DNA from: Synergistaceae bacterium
GTDB lineage: Bacteria > Synergistota > Synergistia > Synergistales > Aminobacteriaceae
Length of the DNA stretch: 19,028 nt
Direction of reading: 5' to 3'
Assembly (NCBI GenBank): GCA_031289165.1
Contig: JAITPZ010000269.1
Location: 1 to 19,028 of the forward strand
Each line of letters opens with the position of its first letter. Position 1 is the stretch's first letter. Positions 1-7,230 of the stretch are shown here, piece by piece. The notes beneath the pieces are model-generated. The model saw only the letters and a program-made list of their open reading frames with translations. It had not been told where the DNA came from and did no database searches. Both the position numbers and the translations under genes were made by a program.

Positions 1-2
1 CC

Positions 3-95
3 GCAACACGCGCAGCTATCGCCGAACTTCGTGCAGGCAAGGGGGAAAGGGTCACAATTGAACAGGTCATGACTGAACTTAATGCGGGAAATTGA
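3..95 (+). CDS. DinJ/RelB-type antitoxin, C-terminal end (partial)
   Basis: The first bases of the window are in frame with a protein tail that includes AIAELRAGKGERVTIEQVM and ends at TGA 93-95. This matches the C-terminal pattern of RelB/DinJ family antitoxins, which bind and neutralise a RelE/YafQ ribosome-dependent mRNA endonuclease and repress their own operon. The start lies outside the window, so only about 30 residues are visible. The stop codon lies 14 nt inside the next gene (ATG at 82), the overlap typical of type II toxin-antitoxin operons. The family assignment rests on the short tail plus the toxin that follows it. Confidence 0.65.
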   Translation, partial: ATRAAIAELRAGKGERVTIEQVMTELNAGN

Positions 96-366
96 ATGGA
101 GTACTGCCTTTAAAAAAGATATCCGGCGCGAATCCAAGGGGCCAAACCTTACAGTTTTGAATGCAAATTTGCCTGTTGTCCTGGGTACGCTTTCTAACGA
201 TGCGGCCCTGCCTGCGCAATATAAAGATCACAAATTAACAGGTGAGTGGGAAGGGTGCCGAGAATGTCACCTCAAAGCGAACTTGCTCCTGGTCTACGAA
301 ATGCCGGATGATAAAATCCTGCGCCTTGTGCGTCTTGGTTCGCACGCTGAATTGTTCGGAATTTGA
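82..366 (+). CDS. YafQ family toxin (RelE superfamily), active site altered
   Basis: A 94-residue protein of the usual YafQ length. YafQ toxins cut mRNA in the ribosomal A site and are held inactive by DinJ. The family landmarks are clear: YKDH at 47-50, RECHLKANLLLVYE at 60-73 and RLGSHAELFG at 84-93. In E. coli YafQ the catalytic set is H50, H63, D67 and H87. Here H50, H63 and H88 are kept, but the position aligned with D67 is N67, and the preceding proline is alanine. The toxin may therefore be weak or dead. The gene overlaps the antitoxin by 14 nt, and its 3' end is overlapped on the other strand by the open tail of an integrase fragment. Both belong to a decayed integrated element at the left edge of the window. 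Confidence 0.85.
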   Translation: MREIEWSTAFKKDIRRESKGPNLTVLNANLPVVLGTLSNDAALPAQYKDHKLTGEWEGCRECHLKANLLLVYEMPDDKILRLVRLGSHAELFGI

Positions 367-671
367 CAAAAGTCCATGCACAGATTGAGCAAATGATTGA
401 GAGCCGGGACAGGCCCCTGTTTCAGCCCGTCCAGCCAGTTCGCCCAATGCTGCATCATCTTCCGGCGTCCGGGCAGGTATTCAGCGTGATTGTACGCGGC
501 GCGAACGGAGTTTCCTTCGACGTGGGCAAGCTGGCGTTCGATCACGTCCGGTGGCCACCCCTGCTCGTTGAGGATCGTGGACGCCATTGCCCGGAACCCA
601 TGCGCGGTCATTTGGTCTTTTTCAAACCCCATACGACGAAGGGCCGCCATCACGTTGCGCTCCTCCTTCAC
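294..671 (-). pseudogene. Tyrosine recombinase (P4-type integrase), C-terminal fragment
   Basis: Read from the minus strand this is the end of a phage-type tyrosine recombinase. It carries AALRRMGF, then MTAHGFRAMASTILNE with the HxxR motif, then QLAHVEGNSVRAAYNHAEYL with the second catalytic His and the tyrosine nucleophile, and MMQHWANWLDGLK near the natural C-terminus of P4/CP4-type integrases. The N-terminal DNA-binding arm and the first catalytic Arg are missing: homology begins within a few codons of the GTG at 671, directly at the stop codon of the DUF3343 gene (668). Past LDGLK the frame stays open into the antisense of the toxin gene, and that tail has no integrase character. It is a 5'-truncated remnant and is probably not functional. 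No tRNA or att repeat was recognised beside it. Confidence 0.8.
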
Positions 672-886
672 TCCAGTTCGTGGAAGCCGTCGACCTCGAT
701 TTTTGCGTCCCGGGCGATGGCCTCGACCTCGGAGCGGCGCTCGCAGGGGAAGTCGCAGGCCAGCCCGCAGCTCGACGAAATTTTGCGGGGCACGGGCGCG
801 ATGCGGGCCTGAACGCCCGCGGCGCGGCAGGCTCGCTCGAACAAAAGCGCCATGCTTGTGGTTCGAAAGGTTGCCAGACAGTTCAA
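668..886 (-). CDS. DUF3343 domain protein (putative Se/S carrier-like)
   Basis: A 72-residue protein that fits DUF3343 along its whole length: LATFRTTSMALLFERA at the N-terminus, then PVPRKISSSCGLACDF with the family's SSCG motif (one conserved Cys), and a short C-terminal half ending near DGFHELE. The family is described only as putative Se/S carrier-like; its members are common in anaerobes and no reaction is established. The start is TTG at 884-886, supported by a GGAGGT site (minus strand, 893-898) six bases upstream. The stop lies at 668-670 and touches the truncated integrase. It appears to be a single gene reading towards the decayed element. Confidence 0.75.
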   Translation of the reverse strand: MNCLATFRTTSMALLFERACRAAGVQARIAPVPRKISSSCGLACDFPCERRSEVEAIARDAKIEVDGFHELE

Positions 887-976
887 AAGAACACCTCCCG
901 ACCTGGAAGAACCTGTCGGTTATATTTTACAAAAACCGATTTTCAAAAAACGCGCGCGGTTTCCGTAAAGGTATTT

Positions 977-982
977 TATAAT
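977..982 (+). promoter_or_regulatory. Putative -10 box upstream of the TerB-N gene
   Basis: A perfect TATAAT at 977-982 in a short AT-rich gap between the divergent DUF3343 gene and the TerB-N gene. No good -35 hexamer is visible 16-18 nt upstream, where the sequence is CG-repeat. Transcription would start near 989, which favours the GTG start at 1049 over the ATG at 1001, because the ATG would leave a leader of only about 12 nt. Confidence 0.4.
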
Positions 983-1048
983 GAACGCGTTTCCTTTCAC
1001 ATGCTGTGCCGTTTATTCATTCTTGATTGTTTTGGCGGGGGGCAGGAC

Positions 1049-3220
1049 GTGCTTTATCTGGTTATCGGAATCATGCTTGTCGTTGCCGTGGGCGCGATTA
1101 TGACGCAGCGCACGCGACATCCGGAGGGAATTCAGGCGGAGGGACAGGCCGCGCCCGACGGAAACGGAGACGCAAAGACGGCGGGGGCCGGGGCCCCCGT
1201 CACGCCGGAGCCCGCCGCCTCTTCACACGAGGGAGCGGGTCCTGTGATTGTGGGCCCTTCCGCCGCGATCTCGACCGAAGCCGCCGATTCCGTCACGCTG
1301 ACGCGCCCCGCGACGGGGGGCGCGGCTCCTGTCGCGGAGGCGCCCGAAAAAGCCGCTCCATCCATGTTGCCGCAGGAGGAAATCGTTCCCCTGAAGCCCA
1401 TGATGGCGGCCGAGCCCATCAGCTCGCCCAGCGCGCTCGCGTCGGCGACCTACTCGTCCGTGGCCCCCCCCGAGCTGTCCTCCGAGTCGCCTTACTCGTT
1501 CGTCAGCACCGAGGAGGCGAAGCCGAAGATCGAGCCGTCGCTGCTGCGCTGGAGCGGCAGGGCGGGGACCATTCAGGTCGGCGATCTGACCATACGGGGG
1601 CCCGTGGCGTACTGGTCCAACGGGCCGTCCGCCACGCCGGAGCCCTCCTGCATCGACGTTGCGCTTCCCGTGGAGTTCCCCGACGAATCCGCGCTCCCCA
1701 CCGACGGGGCCGCCTCCTACGCGGAGATGACGCCCCCGCAGCGCGGGGCGTACCTCATGTGGCTGGCCGGAGGACGCATTCAGCCTCCCTCGCACGCCTG
1801 CCAGCCGACGCTGTGGCTCTTCGGGCTGGAGCGCCGCGTGCTGTCCGACCGGCTCGACATCTCCCTCTGTATCGGCGAGGCCTTTCGCCTGCTGCCCCTG
1901 TTGCGCTGGGATTCGCTGCGGCAGGGGCTGGTGAAGTTCGTCACCTGGATGGCGGCCAAAGTGTGGCTGCCGGAGGAACAGCTTCTCGCCTTCTGCCGGG
2001 CGCTTCCGACGGTCCCGACGGAGATCCTGAACATGCTGCTGCGCCCCTACGCCGACGCGAAACTGCCGCTTCCCTCCATGATCGCCTTCACGCTGATGCG
2101 CACGTCCTCCCTGGGGGGCTCCTCTTCCGGGACGTTCATTCCCCACTCGGACGAGCTGCTGGGCAGGTTCGCCTCCCTGTACAAGTCGAAATGCCAGGGC
2201 GGCATCGTCCTGTCCAGGCCGAAAACCTCGGTATTCGTGGCCTGCGTTCCCGTCAACCCCTCCCTCGCGGGCGATAAAAACGCGGTCGGCGGAGTTCTGG
2301 AACTTCCCGACTTCTTTAAGGATCTCACGGACTTCAACCCCCTGATCGCCGTCTGGAATGCGTTCCTGAAGGAAGCCCTTCCTCTTCCTCCGCCAGCCCC
2401 CGTGGCGGCGAGAGAGGAGGTCGAGGCCCGTCCCGACTGGGTCGTGTTCATTCAGAATTTACAGGGTTCGGGTTCGCGGGGCGCGCCGGACTCCGAGGGC
2501 TCGGAGGAGTCATCCGTTCCGTCGGGCCCCGCCTTTACGGAACTGGGCGCTCTGGCGGCTCTGATGGACGAGGGACGCGAGGGCCTTCCGGAGGGGGAGG
2601 GGGGCGGCGCGGAGGGAGAGCCCCGGAAGCCCGGCGCGGCGGACCGGAAAAAAATCGCCGACGCCGCGCGCGTCGAGGGTTTTCTCATCCTTCCCAACCT
2701 CGGGATCGCCGGGAAGGAGTATCATTGGGAAGATTCCGTCGCTCTCGTTCCGCTGGAGGCGGGAACGCGCCTCTCGCGGGATTTCAACGCGGCGGCGCTG
2801 TTGCTGGAGTACTCCGTCGCGCTTTTGTCCCCTGGAGAAAGTTCGGCGGAGAAGCCCGAAGAAAAGGCCGTGGCGGAGCTGAGGACGCGCCTGGACGACT
2901 GCTTTTCCCTGTCGTCCGACGATCACGCGCGGCTCGAGGCCCTTTCCGACGTGCTTCTGCGGCGCCAGGCGGACCCGGAAAACATCGGGGAGTGCCTGCG
3001 GTTCTGGCTGTCGCGCGAGCAGCGGGGGCTCGTGCGGGATCTTCTGAAAAACCTTCTGACGTCGTCGCCCGATCTGGCGGAGGAACGCCGTGTGGCGCTC
3101 TCCCGCGCGATATGCGCCTCGTTGGAGGTCGCGACGGACGACCCGCCGCCCGCCGACCTGTCCGCTCTCGATCTGGGGCTGAGCACGGCGGAGGTTCTGG
3201 CGACGCTGTTCAAGGACTGA
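1049..3220 (+). CDS. Membrane-anchored TerB-N / TerB-like domain protein
   Basis: A 723-residue protein from GTG 1049. The GTG is preceded by a G-rich SD-like run at 1037-1042; ATG 1001 in the same frame is the alternative. Residues 1-19 form one hydrophobic segment that should act as a signal anchor. Residues 20-165 are a Pro/Ala/Glu-rich linker. Residues 165-440 match the TerB-N domain, with SYAEMTPPQRGAYLMWLAG starting near residue 223 and then LWLFGLERRVL. After a Gly/Glu-rich linker (445-540), residues 540-723 are all-helical and resemble a degenerate TerB domain, including LSSDDHARLEALSDVLLRR. TerB-N proteins belong to the Ter stress-response network, which links metal or chemical stress and phage defence to the membrane; no biochemical activity is known. 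The next gene starts 22 nt downstream, so the two are probably cotranscribed. Confidence 0.7.
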   Translation: MLYLVIGIMLVVAVGAIMTQRTRHPEGIQAEGQAAPDGNGDAKTAGAGAPVTPEPAASSHEGAGPVIVGPSAAISTEAADSVTLTRPATGGAAPVAEAPEKAAPSMLPQEEIVPLKPMMAAEPISSPSALASATYSSVAPPELSSESPYSFVSTEEAKPKIEPSLLRWSGRAGTIQVGDLTIRGPVAYWSNGPSATPEPSCIDVALPVEFPDESALPTDGAASYAEMTPPQRGAYLMWLAGGRIQPPSHACQPTLWLFGLERRVLSDRLDISLCIGEAFRLLPLLRWDSLRQGLVKFVTWMAAKVWLPEEQLLAFCRALPTVPTEILNMLLRPYADAKLPLPSMIAFTLMRTSSLGGSSSGTFIPHSDELLGRFASLYKSKCQGGIVLSRPKTSVFVACVPVNPSLAGDKNAVGGVLELPDFFKDLTDFNPLIAVWNAFLKEALPLPPPAPVAAREEVEARPDWVVFIQNLQGSGSRGAPDSEGSEESSVPSGPAFTELGALAALMDEGREGLPEGEGGGAEGEPRKPGAADRKKIADAARVEGFLILPNLGIAGKEYHWEDSVALVPLEAGTRLSRDFNAAALLLEYSVALLSPGESSAEKPEEKAVAELRTRLDDCFSLSSDDHARLEALSDVLLRRQADPENIGECLRFWLSREQRGLVRDLLKNLLTSSPDLAEERRVALSRAICASLEVATDDPPPADLSALDLGLSTAEVLATLFKD

Positions 3221-3242
3221 AAATTCTGGGGGGTAAAGCCAA

Positions 3243-4457
3243 ATGTTCGAATATGTGATTGTGGCGGACGACTATACCGGAGCGGCGGAAACCGCGGCGA
3301 AGTTTATGAACGGCGGATACCGTTCCTCCATCGCGCTCGATCCCGACTCGCTCGGCTCCATGCGAAACTACGCGGCCGTCGCGCTGGACACGGAGACCTT
3401 CTTCAGCTCTCCGGACGAGGCCGCGAGGAAGCTGACCTGCGTGGGGCGCGCTCTGCTGCCCTGGAAGAACAGCGCGGTGATCTTCAAGCGAATCGAGCCG
3501 GCCCTGCGCGGCAACGTGGGCCCGGAGGTCCGCGCGATCTCGCGCGTGCTGGGGTTCGACTACATCGCCGTCGTCCCCGCCTTTTCCCGCGGACGCCGGG
3601 CCATCGAGGAGGGCACGGTCTACCTCGACACGCAGGAGCGCATGCCTCCCCTCACGGTGACGACGTTCCGGTCCGCCACGGTCGAGGTGACCACGGAAAC
3701 GCTGCGCCTGGAGGGGATGAATCCAACGGCGGTCACGCTGGAGGACGTTCGCGCGAACCGGGTTTCGGAGATTTTCGGGAAAAAGGGCTGCTTCTGCTTC
3801 GACGCCGAGACCGACGAGGATCTGAAGGTGATCGTGAGGGACATCCTCAGGGTGACCCCGGCCCGGAACGTCCTCTGGGTGGGCGCGATGGGCCTGGCCG
3901 AGGCTCTGGCGATGAGCCCCCGCCCCTTCGTCGTGGTCGTCGGCACCGCGCATCCGCGCAGCATCCGACAGGCCCGGCAGCTTCTGGAGCACGCCATGGC
4001 CTCTCCGGTTCAGCTTTCCGCCGACGTTCTCCTGCAGTCCGCCGAGGCGATAAAGGCCGAAACGGAACGGGTTGCGGACGAGGCGGAGGGCCTGCTGCGC
4101 TGCGGGCAGTCCATTCTGCTGGCCGCGACGATAAACGACCGCTTTGTCCGGGGCTCCTACCCCAACGACGACATCGACGCCTTTCTGGGGTTCCTCTCGG
4201 ACACGGTGCGCGAGATTCTGGGCCGGGTGCGCATAGGGGGCCTCTGCATCACCGGCGGGGACTGCGCCGTGCGGATCGTCCGGAGGGCCAGGGCCGAAAG
4301 CGTCGTGCTGGTCGAGGAAATTCAGGAGGGCATCACGCTGTCCGAGCTGAGCGGCGGCCCCTTCGACGGTCTGCGCATGATCACGAAAAGCGGCCAGCTC
4401 GGCGGCGAACGCGCGCTGGTCCACTGTATGGAGTACTTCCTGCAGGAGCCCCGGTAG
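3243..4457 (+). CDS. Four-carbon acid sugar kinase family protein (DUF1537)
   Basis: A 404-residue protein of the four-carbon acid sugar kinase family (OtnK/DtnK type), which phosphorylates tetronates and related sugar acids with ATP. The N-terminal substrate domain starts with VADDYTGA (7-14). The C-terminal nucleotide domain has TGGDCAV (D340), GGPFDGL and TKSGQLGG (381-388), the last corresponding to the usual TKSGGFG. Length is typical. One feature is odd: the substrate loop usually reads KxDSTLRG, but here it is KRIEPALRG (82-90), so the Asp-Ser-Thr core is Glu-Pro-Ala. The substrate may differ or activity may be lost. The start ATG has a GGGGGGT site 8 nt upstream, and the gene sits 22 nt after the TerB-N gene. 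No aldolase, isomerase or PdxA-like dehydrogenase, the usual partners, is nearby. Confidence 0.8.
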   Translation: MFEYVIVADDYTGAAETAAKFMNGGYRSSIALDPDSLGSMRNYAAVALDTETFFSSPDEAARKLTCVGRALLPWKNSAVIFKRIEPALRGNVGPEVRAISRVLGFDYIAVVPAFSRGRRAIEEGTVYLDTQERMPPLTVTTFRSATVEVTTETLRLEGMNPTAVTLEDVRANRVSEIFGKKGCFCFDAETDEDLKVIVRDILRVTPARNVLWVGAMGLAEALAMSPRPFVVVVGTAHPRSIRQARQLLEHAMASPVQLSADVLLQSAEAIKAETERVADEAEGLLRCGQSILLAATINDRFVRGSYPNDDIDAFLGFLSDTVREILGRVRIGGLCITGGDCAVRIVRRARAESVVLVEEIQEGITLSELSGGPFDGLRMITKSGQLGGERALVHCMEYFLQEPR

Positions 4458-4508
4458 AGGGCCGTTCGACGCTCACTCCCCATTCCCGTTATTTTCCATG
4501 TAACAGGT

Positions 4509-4540
4509 CTGAAACCTCCGGCTTCAGCCGGTAGTAGTTT
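4509..4540 (+). repeat. Hairpin resembling an IS200/IS605 right end
   Basis: Positions 4518-4531 form a perfect 6-bp stem (CCGGCT/AGCCGG) with a 2-base centre. It is preceded by GAAACCT and followed by TAGTAGTTTA. This arrangement recalls the 3' hairpin of IS200/IS605 tnpB elements and their omega-RNAs, where a GC-rich hairpin follows a GAAGCAGGAA-like stretch and ends in a TAGTTTAC-like border. No tnpA or tnpB lies next to it, so at most it is a remnant. It could equally be a weak transcription stop for the kinase gene that ends at 4457. Confidence 0.25.
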
Positions 4541-4552
4541 AGTAACTCTGAC

Positions 4553-4656
4553 CCAATGTCCACAACTTAAGAATGAGCGCGACCAATCTTTGGGGCTTCG
4601 CCCCAAACCTCGCGAGGGGTCGTGGACCCCTCGACCCTGTAAGTTGTTGACATTGC
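4553..4656. repeat. 104-bp palindromic MITE-like element, copy 1
   Basis: This stretch recurs in inverted orientation at 7127-7230 with the same length and only about seven differences by eye. Its ends are inverted repeats of roughly 19 bp (CCAATGTCCACAACTTAAG on the left, and GCAATGTCAACAACTTACAG when the right end is read on the minus strand). Inside are two compact hairpins: TTTGGGGC/GCCCCAAA with a 3-nt loop, and CGAGGGGTC/GACCCCTCG with a GTG loop, separated by the palindrome CCTCGCGAGG. It has no coding capacity. The right end stops 4 bp before the purH stop codon, so it may also end purH transcription. No target-site duplication is obvious. Confidence 0.75.
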
Positions 4657-4660
4657 TTTC

Positions 4661-6229
4661 TTAATGTTTAAAATGCCTTACGCCGGTATGGACCATCGCG
4701 ATGCCGTGTTCGTCGGCGGCTTCGATGGACTCCTGATCCCTGAGTGAGCCTCCGGGCTGAACGACGGCGGTGACACCATGTTTGGCGGCCAGGCGAATGG
4801 TATCCCCGAAGGGGAAGAACGCGTCCGAGGCGAGGACCGCGCCGCGCGCCTTTTCCTTCGCCTCCTTCAGCGCGATTTCGGCCGCGCCGACGCGGTTCAT
4901 CTGTCCCGCGCCGACGCCCGCCGTCGTTTGGTCTTTCGCCAGGACGATCGCGTTCGACTTCACGTGTTTCACGATCTTCCAGGCGAACTCCATGTCCCGC
5001 AGCTCTGCCTCCGCGGGAGAGCGCGACGTGACGACCTTCCACGTCTCCGAAGGGGAGGGCTGCGTGTCCCGCTCCTGCACCAGAAATCCCCCCTGAACGC
5101 TTCGCCAGTCCAGGGATTTCATCGCTTTCCAGGCGTCCTCGGAAACCTCCAGCACGCGAAGAGCGGTTTTGGCCTTCAGAATTTCCAGCGCCTCTTCCGA
5201 GTAGCCGGGGGCGATGAGAACCTCCCAGAAAACATCCAGCAACGTTTGGGCCAGCTCCCCTGTGATCGGGCGGCTGAATGCGGCGATTCCCCCGAAGGCC
5301 GAGACGGGATCGGATGCGTACGCCTTCGCGAAGGCCCCCTCGATCGTCGAGGCGAGGGCCGCGCCGCAGGGGTTGGTGTGCTTGACGATGACGGCGGCGG
5401 GCGTTTCCCCGCCCAGCTCCTGCACGATTTTGAAGGCGCTGTCGGCATCCAGCCAGTTGTTGAAGGAAAGCTCCTTTCCCTGCAGCTGCCGGGCGTCAAT
5501 GAAGGAAACACCCCCTTCGACCCGGCGGTAAAGAGCCGCCGCCTGTCCGGGGTTTTCGCCGTACCGCAGGTCGGAGACCTTTTCGACCGTCAGCGTCGTC
5601 TGCCGGGGGAAGAGCGGGGAGGCTTCACCGAACGCGTTCCGGGCGGTGAGGGTCTCGCATATGCAGGCGTCGTATTCCGCCGTGTGCCGGAATGCGGCCA
5701 GAGCCAGCCGTGCGCGCTCTTCCTTCGAGCATTCCCCCGTCGTCCGCAACTGGTTCAGAACCCCGTCGTAGTCCTCCGGTTGGACGATCACGACGACGTC
5801 CTCGTGGTTTTTCGCGGCCGAGCGCACCATCGAGGGCCCGCCGATGTCGATGTTTTCGATCAGGTCCTCCCAGGGCGTGTCGGGCAGGGCCGCTACCCGG
5901 CGAAAGGGATAGAGGTTCACGACGACCAGGTCGATGGGGGTGATCTTCTGTTCGCTCAGGGCCCTGCTATGCTCCGGGTCGCTTCTGCGCGCGAGGATGC
6001 CCCCGTGAATCGCGGGGTGCAGGGTTTTCACCCGGCCGTCCAGAATTTCGGGGAAACCCGTCACGTCGGATATGTAAAGCGCCGGAATCCCGGCGTCCCT
6101 CAGGGTATTGCAGGTTCCGCCGGTCGAGACGATCTCGACTCCCAAATCGACGAGCCCTCTGGCGAACTCCACGATCCTCGTTTTGTCGGACACGCTGATG
6201 AGCGCGCGTTTTATTTTGCACTGCGACAT
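4661..6229 (-). CDS. purH: Bifunctional AICAR transformylase/IMP cyclohydrolase
   Basis: A 522-residue PurH of normal length, carrying out the last two steps of de novo purine synthesis: formylation of AICAR from 10-formyl-THF, then ring closure to IMP. The N-terminal cyclohydrolase (MGS-like) domain shows ALISVSDKT, VSTGGT, TGFPEILDGRVKTLHP and HGGILARR within residues 9-82. The transformylase domain shows DLRYGENPGQ, VKHTNPCGAA with the catalytic Lys-His pair at 283-284, and DAFFPFGD and VVQPGGSLRDQES near the end. The frame is open upstream to 6319, but the ATG at 6229 with a GAGGGG site about 8 nt upstream gives the usual N-terminus. It is transcribed divergently from the ATC-hydrolase-like gene. 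No other pur gene lies nearby, so it is not in a purine operon here. The stop codon is 4 bp from MITE copy 1. Confidence 0.97.
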   Translation of the reverse strand: MSQCKIKRALISVSDKTRIVEFARGLVDLGVEIVSTGGTCNTLRDAGIPALYISDVTGFPEILDGRVKTLHPAIHGGILARRSDPEHSRALSEQKITPIDLVVVNLYPFRRVAALPDTPWEDLIENIDIGGPSMVRSAAKNHEDVVVIVQPEDYDGVLNQLRTTGECSKEERARLALAAFRHTAEYDACICETLTARNAFGEASPLFPRQTTLTVEKVSDLRYGENPGQAAALYRRVEGGVSFIDARQLQGKELSFNNWLDADSAFKIVQELGGETPAAVIVKHTNPCGAALASTIEGAFAKAYASDPVSAFGGIAAFSRPITGELAQTLLDVFWEVLIAPGYSEEALEILKAKTALRVLEVSEDAWKAMKSLDWRSVQGGFLVQERDTQPSPSETWKVVTSRSPAEAELRDMEFAWKIVKHVKSNAIVLAKDQTTAGVGAGQMNRVGAAEIALKEAKEKARGAVLASDAFFPFGDTIRLAAKHGVTAVVQPGGSLRDQESIEAADEHGIAMVHTGVRHFKH

Positions 6230-6292
6230 GAGAATTCCCCTCTTCCGATATTTGTATGAACGTACGAAGCGGACACTCCGGATCTCCCGGAT

Positions 6293-6300
6293 AGTATAAT
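6293..6300. promoter_or_regulatory. Overlapping divergent -10 candidates (purH / ATC hydrolase)
   Basis: In the 156-bp gap between purH and the hydrolase-like gene, AGTATAAT at 6293-6300 offers TATAAT on the plus strand (6295-6300) and TATACT on the minus strand (6293-6298). For the minus-strand purH promoter, TTGTGT (6314-6319) is a candidate -35 with a short 15-bp spacer. On the plus strand no good -35 is visible. The assignment is tentative. Confidence 0.35.
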
Positions 6301-6385
6301 ATTTTCGTCCGTTACACAATTCCTGTGGATAATATCTGACCCCCGGACGTCGTTCGATCTTATCTTATATAAAGGAGACCATACC

Positions 6386-7144
6386 GTGCCCGAGAGAGCC
6401 GTATTCGAAAGAGAAAAAGCAGCGAGGGAGTTTTATATTGAAGATCACGCGGTCCTGTACGGGCTGCTGGTGAAAAGCGTTCGGGAGACGCTCGGAGAGC
6501 GCGGCGTGAAAGTCGGGGAGGCGGCGACGATCCTTTATGCGAGAGAGCGCGGGCTTCGCATGGCGATGCGCTGCCGGGCCGACGGTCGCCCCCTGACGCA
6601 CCGCAACTACATGGTGTACGGGGAATGGGCGGACGCCCGGGGATGGTGCGACTCCCGCATGGCGACGATCGCCCCGGAGTACTCGACCGAGGTTCTGACC
6701 TGCGGTTGGTGCAAAAGCTGGGAAAAACACGGCCTGCTGGAGTACGGCGCGGTTTACTGCGGCCTGATTGACGAGAACCTCGTGAAGGGGTTCAACCCCG
6801 AAAACGACCTGGAGGTTGACGGGACGCTCTCCCGTGGGAAACCCGAATGCGTCTTTCACTGGAAGGGTTGTCGCTTCGACAGCCTGGACGACCTCAAAGC
6901 CGACGCCGACCTGAGGTCGTCCCTGGCTTTCCGGACCGTCAGAGATTTCCTGTACCACACCGCCCACGTCCTCTCCGCGTTCACGAGGGTCTGTTACCTC
7001 GAGTCGGGCCTGGTCCGGGGAGATGAAATCATAGAAAAGGCGCTGGAGGACTATAAAAGCAAATTCGGCGCGGAAAAAACGGCCGTTCTCGTCGAGGAAT
7101 CGAAACAGAATTTTCTTCTTATAGAGGCAATGCCCACAACTTAA
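6386..7144 (+). CDS. L-2-amino-thiazoline-4-carboxylic acid hydrolase-like protein
   Basis: A 252-residue protein with the ATC hydrolase family signature: TEVLTCGWCKSWEKHGL, then a YCGLIDENLVKGFNPE stretch, then CVFHWKG. The founding member opens 2-amino-thiazoline-4-carboxylate on a bacterial route to L-cysteine, but most relatives are uncharacterised, so the substrate is unknown. Start GTG 6386 is fixed by a strong AAAGGAG site at 6371-6377, 8 nt upstream. The last codons (AMPTT) and the TAA stop at 7142-7144 lie inside MITE copy 2, which begins at 7127. The element has therefore rewritten the C-terminus and may have shortened the protein slightly. The gene is divergent from purH and stands alone. 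Confidence 0.8.
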   Translation: MPERAVFEREKAAREFYIEDHAVLYGLLVKSVRETLGERGVKVGEAATILYARERGLRMAMRCRADGRPLTHRNYMVYGEWADARGWCDSRMATIAPEYSTEVLTCGWCKSWEKHGLLEYGAVYCGLIDENLVKGFNPENDLEVDGTLSRGKPECVFHWKGCRFDSLDDLKADADLRSSLAFRTVRDFLYHTAHVLSAFTRVCYLESGLVRGDEIIEKALEDYKSKFGAEKTAVLVEESKQNFLLIEAMPTT

Positions 7145-7230
7145 GGGGTCGAGGGGTCCACGACCCCTCGCGAGGTTTGGGGCGGAGCCCCAAAGATTGG
7201 TCGCGTTCATTCTTAAGTTGTGGACATTGC
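7127..7230. repeat. 104-bp palindromic MITE-like element, copy 2 (inverted)
   Basis: The reverse complement matches the copy at 4553-4656 over its full 104 bp with about seven differences. Its terminal inverted repeats are better preserved here: GCAATGCCCACAACTTAAG on the left, and GCAATGTCCACAACTTAAG when the right end is read on the minus strand, one mismatch. It overlaps the last 18 bp of the ATC-hydrolase-like gene, providing its stop codon, and its right end directly abuts an IS5-family transposase fragment. The internal hairpins could act as a transcription stop for the hydrolase gene. Confidence 0.75.

Noticed and set aside
587..1048. Upstream extension of the TerB-N frame to 587
   Set aside because: This part is antisense to the DUF3343 gene and integrase remnant, and a -10 box (977-982) lies within it, so it is not part of the protein.
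4778..6259. A 493-codon plus-strand frame across purH
   Set aside because: It is antisense to a complete, well-conserved purH and has no recognisable motif.
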